NCBI GenBank assembly: GCA_040381075.1
Contig: JBEIHX010000042.1
Location: 1 to 28,122 of the forward strand
Length of the DNA stretch: 28,122 nt
Origin: JBEIHX01 sp040381075
Lineage (GTDB): Bacteria; Pseudomonadota; Alphaproteobacteria; Caulobacterales; Aquidulcibacteraceae
Direction: 5' to 3'
This document shows positions 6,822-13,101 of this stretch, in pieces. A program made the position numbers and the translations under genes. Numbering within the stretch: the stretch's first letter is position 1; every line of letters begins with the position of its first letter. Below the pieces are notes generated by a model. The model was not told the DNA's origin, did not search any database, and was given only the letters and a program-made list of their open reading frames with translations.

Positions 6822-7742
6822 TCAGCCGGCTGGACCCTGGGCCTGATCCGGGGCCTGATCCGGGGCCTGATCCTGGGCCTGATCCTGGGCCGGCCCCTGG
6901 ATGAGGGCCTCCACCAGCAGGTCGGCGACGGCGCGCATGCCGGCGGGAGTGGGGTGCCACGGACCGCCGCGCGCCAGATCGTAGTCGCGCGTCATGCCGG
7001 AATTCCAGGCGACCGCGTCGCAGGCCGTGTGCCGGCGCGAGGCCTCGTCCGCCGCGATGAGCAGGGCGCCGGCGTCGCGCGCAACGCGGCGCGTGATGGC
7101 CGCAAGGCGCAGGGCGATCGCCCGGCTGACCTCTGCGTCTTCGGGCGTCAGCAGCGCCCGGTCACACGGCGCGTCCGGAACCAGCGTCACATACTGCACG
7201 AGCGCAAGGCGCGCCCGCGGTGCGCGCCGCCGCACCTCGGCGGCGATGTCGCGCAGGCCCTGTTCGACGCCCCCATAGGCCGCCTCGTCCGGCGCCGAAT
7301 TCGGCCCACAGGGCCCTGGGCGCAGGGCGGCGCCAGCCCGGCAGGAGCCGCCAAAGAGGCCCGCGACATAGCCAAGGTCATTGCCGCCGATGGTGACGGT
7401 GACGAGACGGGTTTCGGGGGTCAGCGCGTCGAGCTGCGGCGGGAGGTCATTCCATGGGCCGAGAAGATGGGCCGTCGTTGCCCCGCCGCATGTCACATCG
7501 CTGAGCTGGAGTTGCAGCCTGTCCGCCAGCTGGCTGGCGTAATTCAACGCGGTGCGCTGGCAGCGCGCGGGCGTGCCGGGCTTGGTCGGGCCGATCCCCG
7601 CGCCAGCCGCAAACGAGCTGCCCATCGCCACATAATGGTCGCCGGGCCGCAGGGGCGCGTCGACGGACCGGGAGGGCGCGCCCACACAGCCCGCCAGCGA
7701 GATCATGGCGATGGCGGCCCCCAGGCTGGCTCTGACCGTCAT
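6822..7742 (-). CDS. SGNH/GDSL-family hydrolase lipoprotein with repetitive C-tail
   Basis: A 306-residue protein. The ATG at 7742 is supported by GGAGG 6 nt upstream and by the lipoprotein signal it gives, with lipobox LAGC at residues 16-19. Block I reads VAMGSSFAAGAG with nucleophile Ser43; block III reads TIGGNDLGY; block V is WHPTPAG near residue 280. The usual Asp three residues before the catalytic His is replaced (GPWH), so it may work as a Ser-His dyad. SGNH enzymes hydrolyse esters of lipids, sugars or natural products; lipidation places this one on the periplasmic side of a membrane. The C-terminus is a Gln/Asp/Ala/Pro tail (QDQAQDQAPDQAPDQAQ) produced by 12-bp DNA repeats. It follows the P450 operon on the same strand after 158 bp and could share its transcript. 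Confidence 0.88.
   Translation of the reverse strand: MTVRASLGAAIAMISLAGCVGAPSRSVDAPLRPGDHYVAMGSSFAAGAGIGPTKPGTPARCQRTALNYASQLADRLQLQLSDVTCGGATTAHLLGPWNDLPPQLDALTPETRLVTVTIGGNDLGYVAGLFGGSCRAGAALRPGPCGPNSAPDEAAYGGVEQGLRDIAAEVRRRAPRARLALVQYVTLVPDAPCDRALLTPEDAEVSRAIALRLAAITRRVARDAGALLIAADEASRRHTACDAVAWNSGMTRDYDLARGGPWHPTPAGMRAVADLLVEALIQGPAQDQAQDQAPDQAPDQAQGPAG
6841..6888. repeat. Four tandem copies of a 12-bp unit inside the SGNH hydrolase gene
   Basis: gcctgatccggg occurs twice (6841-6852, 6853-6864), then gcctgatcctgg twice (6865-6876, 6877-6888). On the minus strand they encode four in-frame repeats of Gln-Asp-Gln-Ala or Pro-Asp-Gln-Ala at the extreme C-terminus of the hydrolase. Copy-number change by slippage would alter tail length without frameshift. 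Confidence 0.9.
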
Positions 7743-7900
7743 AGGCGCCTCCCTGCCCGCGCCGCAGGCGCCGGTGTTGGCTGCTGGCAGGGCGACCTTG
7801 ACCATACCGCTGACCCTGCGGGGCGCAAGAACCGGGCCGGTCCTGGCCTGATGTCCGGATCGCGGGCGCCTGCCTGCGCCGCGCCCGCGCGGGGGACAGG

Positions 7901-8485
7901 CTATGCGCGCCCGCGCCGATCCAGCGCCTGGCCGCCGAAGAGGCCCTCCTTGCGGGGCCGGGTCTGGGCGCTCCAGACGGCGATGGCCGCGTGTGCATGG
8001 GCGCGCTCATGGGCCATGATCGCCGGGTAGTCGCGCGTCGTGGCGGTGATCTCGACCTGCAGGCCGTTGGGGTCATACATGTAGATCGATCGCACAAAGC
8101 CATGGTCGACCGGCCCGACGCAGGTCACCCCGCGCGCACAGATGCGGTCTTTCCAGGCGAGGAGGTCGCTTTCGCTCTGCGCAGTGAGCGCGATGTGCCG
8201 GTCAAAGCCGTGGGCCTTCTCGAAATGGTCTGGACGCGCCTCATCGGGATCGTCGAAGAAGGCGATGAAGTTCCCGTCGCCCAGCTCGAAGAAGAGATGC
8301 ATGTAGGGCCGGGCGCGTCCGACGCCTGGTTCCTCCTCGATGACCAGCGCTGCGGCCAGCGGCAGGTTCAGGACCTCTTCATAGAACCACCGCGTCTGCT
8401 CGGCGTCGCGGCAGCGGAATGCGGCGTGGTGGATCGCACCCAACCGGGTTGGGGCCGGCGGCGTGTCAGCGGCTTCCTGCAGCAT
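7901..8485 (-). CDS. VOC-superfamily protein, glyoxalase/extradiol dioxygenase type
   Basis: A 194-residue protein. The ATG at 8485 has AGGAG 7 nt upstream; the ATG at 8509 has none. The fold is visible as paired beta-alpha-beta-beta-beta modules: GAIHHAAFRC (16-25) at the start, FDRHIALTAQ (94-103), and SIYMYDPNGLQVEITA (133-148) at the end. His19 or His20, His97 and Glu145 sit where type I extradiol dioxygenases and other metal-dependent VOC enzymes bind Fe(II) or another divalent metal, so it is probably catalytic and not a mere binding protein. Glyoxalase, ring-cleaving dioxygenase and isomerase roles all remain possible. It is the last gene of the coupled operon and overlaps the P450 gene by 20 bp, which suggests it acts on a product of that enzyme set. 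Confidence 0.88.
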   Translation of the reverse strand: MLQEAADTPPAPTRLGAIHHAAFRCRDAEQTRWFYEEVLNLPLAAALVIEEEPGVGRARPYMHLFFELGDGNFIAFFDDPDEARPDHFEKAHGFDRHIALTAQSESDLLAWKDRICARGVTCVGPVDHGFVRSIYMYDPNGLQVEITATTRDYPAIMAHERAHAHAAIAVWSAQTRPRKEGLFGGQALDRRGRA

Positions 8486-9722
8486 GTGGCGCTCCTGACT
8501 GTTGGACATCAGGCGCGTGGCTTGCGCGCGCGTCGCCAGAGCCCGTCACCTGGACTGGAAGGGATTTCAGCCCACGGAAAATAAGCCCCTGGTTGGCGAC
8601 TGGCGCCCCTGTCAGGGTCACCGCGTCGAAACGCGCGAAAAACCGGGCAAGGCCGATGCGTGTTTCGAGCCGGGCGAGATTGGCGCCGAGACAGGTGTGG
8701 GCGCCCGCGGCGAAGGAGAGATGCCGGTTGGCGTTCGACCGGGCAGGATCAAGGCGATTGGGGTCGGCGAACACGCCTGGATCCCGGTTGGCTGCGGCGA
8801 TCACCAGGATGACAGCCTCGCCGGGTGCGAGGCGTCCCCCGGTCACCTCGATGTCCCGCGCCACGCGCCGGAAGGTGAAGTGCAGCGGCGGGTAGAGCCG
8901 CAAAAGCTCGTCGACGGTGTTTGCCTGCAGGTCCGGCTCCTCCCGGAAGCGCGCCAGCGCCAGCGGTGCGCCGATCAGCGCCAGGATCGACGAGCCGATC
9001 AGGCTTGCCGTCGTCTCATGACCGGCGTTGAGCAGGAAGAGCGCCTGGTGGATCGCCTCGTCATGCGTGAGCTCGCCCGCCGCGAGCGCAAGACCCAGAA
9101 TGTCCATGGGTGCGGTTGAGCCGGCCCGCGGCGCGGCAAGCCGTGGCTCGATCACGGCGCGCAGCCGGTTCAGCGCCAGCGAGGCGCGCTCGGCCGCGGC
9201 CGGTCCGGCGCCAGGCTCAAGCGCCTCAACCACCCTGTCGGCCGCCTCTTCCAGCACGGTGCGTTCGGTGGGTGGCGCGTCGAGCAGCAGGCGGATCACC
9301 TCAAGGGGCCGCGCGCGGGCAAAGGCGTGCACGGCGTCAAAGCCGCCACGCCGCTCCAGATCATCCAGCAGCGCGGCCACGATGTCCTCGATTGCGGTCG
9401 TGACCGTCTCGATGGCGCCGGCAGTGAACGCGCCGGCGAGCACGGCGCGCACGCGCGTGTGGCGCGGCGCATCCATAAAGGCGAGGGTCGCGGCATTGTG
9501 GTCGCGGAAGTCGCCTTGCGGAAAACTGCGCAGCGTCTTCTCCGGCAGCTTGATAAGGCCGTCGCGATTGCGCAGGAGCGCCCAGACATCCTCGTAGCGC
9601 GACACCACCCAGGTTCCGTCGGGATTGCGGAAGGCTGCGCCATGGTCGAGGAGCCGCCGGTACAGGGCGCCGGGATCGTTGCGCCACTCAGGATCCTGCG
9701 GTGCGAAGACGGGCGTGGTCAT
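8466..9722 (-). CDS. Cytochrome P450 monooxygenase
   Basis: A 418-residue soluble class I bacterial P450. The I-helix oxygen-activation motif is NAGHETTAS (232-240), the K-helix ExxR is Glu272-Arg275 (DELLRLYPP), and the heme loop is FAAGAHTCLG (337-346) with Cys344 as proximal ligand and the His two residues before it common in CYPs of this type. The ATG at 9722 shares its base with the PhyH TGA, so translation is coupled. Bacterial P450s like this hydroxylate fatty acids, terpenoids, steroids or aromatic compounds using electrons from a ferredoxin and its reductase. No ferredoxin gene is found in the window, so redox partners must be encoded elsewhere. Substrate not deducible. Confidence 0.96.
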   Translation of the reverse strand: MTTPVFAPQDPEWRNDPGALYRRLLDHGAAFRNPDGTWVVSRYEDVWALLRNRDGLIKLPEKTLRSFPQGDFRDHNAATLAFMDAPRHTRVRAVLAGAFTAGAIETVTTAIEDIVAALLDDLERRGGFDAVHAFARARPLEVIRLLLDAPPTERTVLEEAADRVVEALEPGAGPAAAERASLALNRLRAVIEPRLAAPRAGSTAPMDILGLALAAGELTHDEAIHQALFLLNAGHETTASLIGSSILALIGAPLALARFREEPDLQANTVDELLRLYPPLHFTFRRVARDIEVTGGRLAPGEAVILVIAAANRDPGVFADPNRLDPARSNANRHLSFAAGAHTCLGANLARLETRIGLARFFARFDAVTLTGAPVANQGLIFRGLKSLPVQVTGSGDARASHAPDVQQSGAPHAAGSR

Positions 9723-10621
9723 CAGGGGGCGGCCTGCCAGACGCGTGGATAGAGCGGGTGTTCGAGCCGGTCTCCGGTGGCGAGCATCACCGGTTCGGGC
9801 GTGGGCAGTGCGTGGGGGCCGTCGACAAAGCGGGCGTCCTCGCCGACGAAGCGCGGCACGATGGCGCGGCGCTGGCGGTTCGCCGTGGTGTTTGCGCCGC
9901 TGCCGTGCAGGGTCAGGGCGTGGAAGTAGATCGCATCGCCGGGTTCGAGGTCCCAGAACAGGAGATCCGCTGCGGCGACACGCGACATGTTGGGGGCCCG
10001 GGGCAGATCGGCGTGGCGCATCCTGCGGGCCGCCTCGCTGTCGGGCTGGGTCGGGCGGTAGCGCTGCGGGCTGAGGTGGGAGCCGCGCAGATACTGCACC
10101 GCCCCGCTTTCCAGCGTGACATGATCAAGGGCGATCCATGCACTGAGGATCTGGGCGCCGGTGACGGGCCAGAACGTCAGGTCATGATGCCAGGGCGTGG
10201 GCGCCTGGCTTCCGGGCTCCTTGACGAAGGTCTGATCGTAGAGGAGGCGCACCTCGCGCGCCTTCATGAAGGCCGCCGCCACCGCCGGCGCAGCGCTCTC
10301 GAAGGCAAGCCAGCGGTGCGCTTCGCGCCGTCGCCAGCCGTAAAGGTCTGAGAAAAACCGCGCGCCTGTCTGGTCGGCGAAGTCCTGCGCCAACGGCGTC
10401 GGATTGGCCATCATCCAGGCCACGTCCTCGCGCAGCGCCTCGACACGGTCTGGCGCGATCAGGCCGCGCACGCAGGCCGCGCCGTCGCGCCCGAAGCCCG
10501 CGACCGCGCCGGCGTCGACCCGGTCCGCAGCGACATCGACACCTGCCGGCCCGCCCTGCGACGCCGCATCGCCGCCCGCTGCAGGAACGCCTTCTGGCCG
10601 CTGGTCGCCGTCAAGCCCCAT
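9722..10621 (-). CDS. Phytanoyl-CoA dioxygenase (PhyH) family, Fe(II)/2-oxoglutarate oxygenase
   Basis: A 299-residue protein. AAGGAGG lies 6 nt before the ATG at 10621, which is embedded in the last codons of the ligase gene (11-bp overlap). The iron-binding facial triad is visible as WHHD (His145 and Asp147) and His239 in LHGSGANTT, and Arg251/Arg252 is placed to bind 2-oxoglutarate. The first ~30 residues are Gly/Ala-rich and look disordered. Family members hydroxylate acyl-CoAs next to the thioester (phytanoyl-CoA) or other natural products. Its position right after an acyl-CoA ligase supports an acyl-CoA or free-acid substrate, though PhyH proteins are functionally diverse. Confidence 0.93.
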   Translation of the reverse strand: MGLDGDQRPEGVPAAGGDAASQGGPAGVDVAADRVDAGAVAGFGRDGAACVRGLIAPDRVEALREDVAWMMANPTPLAQDFADQTGARFFSDLYGWRRREAHRWLAFESAAPAVAAAFMKAREVRLLYDQTFVKEPGSQAPTPWHHDLTFWPVTGAQILSAWIALDHVTLESGAVQYLRGSHLSPQRYRPTQPDSEAARRMRHADLPRAPNMSRVAAADLLFWDLEPGDAIYFHALTLHGSGANTTANRQRRAIVPRFVGEDARFVDGPHALPTPEPVMLATGDRLEHPLYPRVWQAAP

Positions 10622-12167
10622 GCGCCGCCTCCTTCTGCGCGATGAGTTCCTTGCGCAGCAGATCCTTGCGGATCTTGCCGATGGCGCTGGTCGGCAACGG
10701 CGTCTGACGGATGTCGACAGAGCGTGGCCGCTTGTAGCCGCTCATCGACTGGCGGCAGAACTCCATGATTTCCTCAGCCGTTACCGTATCTCCGGGGCGT
10801 ACGCAGACGACCGCGTGGACGCGCTCGCCCCACTGCGGATCGGGCGCGGCGATCACTGCGGCCTGCAGCACGCCGGGATGGCGCGCCAGAACGCTCTCCA
10901 CTTCGCTGGAGGACACGTTCTCGCCGCCGGTGACGATCATGTCCTTCAGCCGGTCGGTGACGTAGACAAAGCCGTCGTCATCCATGTAGCCGACGTCGCC
11001 GGTGCGCACCCAGCCGTCGCGCATGGTCGAAGCGGTCAGCTCCGGCTGGTTCAGATAGCCGCTGAACACGCCTTCGCTGCGCCCGGTGATCTCACCCCAC
11101 ACGCCGCGGGCGACCTCCAGGCCGTGTTCATCGCGGATCTCCACCCGTACGCCTGGACGCGGCAGCCCGGCCGAGCGCAGGCGGTGGGCCTTGTCGGGCG
11201 CCAGGTCGTGATGCTCCGCACGCAGGCTTGTCAGCGCGCCGCAGACTTCCGTCTGGCCGTAGAACTGCGCCAGCGACAGGCCGGGAAACAGCGTCATCGC
11301 CTTGCGCAGCACCGGCTCGGGGATCGCCGAGGCCCCGTAGCCCAGATGTCTGAAGGCGCTGAGGTCATGGCGCGCGAGGTCGGGGTGGTTGACGAGCCAG
11401 CCGATCATCGTGGGCACCAGCGCTGTCGCTTCGATGCGCTCCCCCGCCATCAGCGCCAGAAAATCCTCCATCACGAAGACCGGCAGGAAGTGGTGCGTTC
11501 CGCCCTGCGCGCTTACCGCATAGCTTGGCCCCAGACCGGCGAGATGAAAGAGCGGGGTCGCCTGCAGAAAGCGCGTCTGTGCGCCCCATTGCAGGTCGGC
11601 GAGAACCTGGGTGACGTCGTGGGTGATCGCGCGGTGGCTTAACACCACGCCTTTCGGCGGTCCTGTCGTGCCGCCGGTGTAGATGATCGCCCAACTCGCC
11701 TCGCGATCGGTCGCAACCTGATCGCTCGCCGCCGCACTCGCGACCATCTCCTCATAGGCCACGGCGCCCGCGGCTGCGCCCTGGGGGCCCAGCGCCACGA
11801 CGAGCCGCAGGCCAAGGCCAGCCAGCGCGGCGGCGGATGCGCGGTTTGCGTCATCGAAAACGAGCGCGGCTGCGCTGCAGTCGGCGATCTGGGCCTGCAG
11901 TTCGCTGATCGAGAGGCGGGTGTTGAGCGGCACAAGCGTGAGACCGGCGAGCGGGGCGGCGTAGGTCAGTTCGAGATATTCGACGCCGTTCAGGGCGAGC
12001 ACGGCGATGCGCTCGCCGCCCGACAGGCCGCGCGCGCGCAGCGCGCCGGCAAGCCGGCGCACCCGTTCACAGGTCTGCGCCCAGGTGAAACTGCGCGCGC
12101 CCAGCACCGCTGAGCGGATCCCGCCATGCAGCTGGGCGGTGCGAAACAGGCTGTTGGTCAGGAACAC
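10611..12167 (-). CDS. Acyl-CoA synthetase, AMP-binding family
   Basis: A 518-residue enzyme of the ANL superfamily that activates a carboxylic acid as acyl-AMP and transfers it to CoA. The P-loop is YTGGTTGPPKGV (163-174), followed by ATPLFHLAG. The A5 region FYGQTEVCG, the hinge motif WVRTGDVGYMDDDGFVYVTD, GGENVSSSEVE, and the C-terminal catalytic Lys in AIGKIRKDLL are all present, so the enzyme looks intact. The start is GTG at 12167 with AGGAGG 6 nt upstream. The gene overlaps the tetR stop by 10 bp and the phyH start by 11 bp. Length and motifs fit medium/long-chain or aryl-acid ligases; the acyl substrate is unknown. Confidence 0.96.
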   Translation of the reverse strand: MFLTNSLFRTAQLHGGIRSAVLGARSFTWAQTCERVRRLAGALRARGLSGGERIAVLALNGVEYLELTYAAPLAGLTLVPLNTRLSISELQAQIADCSAAALVFDDANRASAAALAGLGLRLVVALGPQGAAAGAVAYEEMVASAAASDQVATDREASWAIIYTGGTTGPPKGVVLSHRAITHDVTQVLADLQWGAQTRFLQATPLFHLAGLGPSYAVSAQGGTHHFLPVFVMEDFLALMAGERIEATALVPTMIGWLVNHPDLARHDLSAFRHLGYGASAIPEPVLRKAMTLFPGLSLAQFYGQTEVCGALTSLRAEHHDLAPDKAHRLRSAGLPRPGVRVEIRDEHGLEVARGVWGEITGRSEGVFSGYLNQPELTASTMRDGWVRTGDVGYMDDDGFVYVTDRLKDMIVTGGENVSSSEVESVLARHPGVLQAAVIAAPDPQWGERVHAVVCVRPGDTVTAEEIMEFCRQSMSGYKRPRSVDIRQTPLPTSAIGKIRKDLLRKELIAQKEAAHGA

Positions 12168-12925
12168 GGCGCGCCTCCTGGCTGCAGCGCGAGCCGGTCC
12201 TCGCCGAGGGCCTCCGGACGGGCGGCGGGGCTGCCGCCGGCGGCGCGGGTGGGCGGATCACGCACCAGAAGGCCGTCGAGCAGCACATCGATGACGAGAT
12301 CGGCCTGCTGCTCGATGGTGCGCGGGTCGAGCGGCGCTTTGCCCGTCAGGTGTGAGACCAGCGGCGCCAGGTTGAAATAGGTCGCCGCCGCCGCGTGCAG
12401 GGCCACCACGATCTGCAGGGGGTCGAACGGCTTCAGCAGACCGGCGCGCACGCCGCGCTCCACAAGGTCTGTCCAGGATGCATAATTCGGTTTGAGAAGC
12501 ACCTGGGCCAGCCATTCCAGGCGCGGCCCGCCGGCGATTCCCTCAAGCATGATCACGCCGCCGAGCTGCGGGTAGACTGCGCTCAGGTGGGCGAAACTGC
12601 GCAGGCGCACCCGCAGTTGCGACACTATGTCCAGATCCTTCAGGGTCGCGGCCTCGAGCGCCGGGCGGATCCCGACCTTGGCGAACAGGCTGCGCATCGC
12701 CTCGCGCCACAGCCGCTCCTTCGACTCGAAATGATAGAGGATCACGGACATGCCGAGGCCGCAGGCGGTGGCGATGTCCTTCGTGGTCGTGCCGTCGAAA
12801 CCCCTTGTCGCAAAAAGGGATAGGGCCGCTTCGAGTATCCGTTCACGCACCGCAGGCCCGCCTTTCGCGCTCTCGCGTCGCGCCGGTGCGCCGGCTGAGG
12901 CTGTCTTCACTTTACCGCCCGTCAT
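12158..12925 (-). CDS. TetR/AcrR family transcriptional regulator
   Basis: A 255-residue regulator. The ATG at 12925 is preceded by AGGGG at 6 nt; a longer frame back to 12979 lacks such a site. The N-terminal DNA-binding domain reads VRERILEAALSLFATRGFDG, then TTKDIATACGLGMSVILYHF and SKERLWREAM, the standard TetR helix-turn-helix. The C-terminal ligand domain is not family-specific; residues from about 225 are a Pro/Ala-rich tail. As first gene of the coupled ligase-PhyH-P450-VOC operon and divergent from the TonB receptor, it probably represses both promoters and is released by a pathway substrate or acyl-CoA. A paired CGGAC half-site occurs twice in the intergenic region. Confidence 0.93.
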   Translation of the reverse strand: MTGGKVKTASAGAPARRESAKGGPAVRERILEAALSLFATRGFDGTTTKDIATACGLGMSVILYHFESKERLWREAMRSLFAKVGIRPALEAATLKDLDIVSQLRVRLRSFAHLSAVYPQLGGVIMLEGIAGGPRLEWLAQVLLKPNYASWTDLVERGVRAGLLKPFDPLQIVVALHAAAATYFNLAPLVSHLTGKAPLDPRTIEQQADLVIDVLLDGLLVRDPPTRAAGGSPAARPEALGEDRLALQPGGAPCS

Positions 12926-13101
12926 CGTTGACCCCTGAGCCCGTCCGCCGGTTCGGACCGTGCAGCTAGATGAACGCATGAAACTGAACGACGCAACGAA
13001 TTTTTCGGCTTGTGATTCTGAATTTCCTCGGCGAGCATGCCAAAATGCGGACCCTAACTCAGTCCGGGCCAGGAGAGCCCGGGGCCGCAGGGGAGGGCTT
13101 T
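12926..13101. promoter_or_regulatory. Divergent control region between tetR operon and TonB-receptor operon
   Basis: These 176 bp must hold the promoters of both operons. Two short dyads share the half-site CGGAC: gtccgccggttcggac (12943-12958, arms gtccg/cggac, 6-bp centre) and cggac-N9-gtccg (13048-13066). One lies 18 bp upstream of the tetR ATG and the other 36 bp upstream of the receptor ATG, both suitable for repressor binding. An AT-richer core (about 12994-13035) is the likely place for polymerase binding, but no convincing -35/-10 pair was fixed. The operator role is inference. Confidence 0.45.

Noticed and set aside
6798..8030. Plus-strand frame (410 codons) opposite the SGNH hydrolase
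   Set aside because: Shadow; the minus strand has a lipobox, GSSF, GGND and HPTPAG.
10404..11642. Long plus-strand open frame (412 codons) opposite the ligase and PhyH genes
   Set aside because: Antisense shadow of two clearly recognised enzymes; His/Arg-rich composition and no family motif.
13012..13101. Upstream start for the TonB receptor
   Set aside because: It would add 30 residues ahead of a good signal peptide; the ATG at 13102 has GGGAGGG close by.
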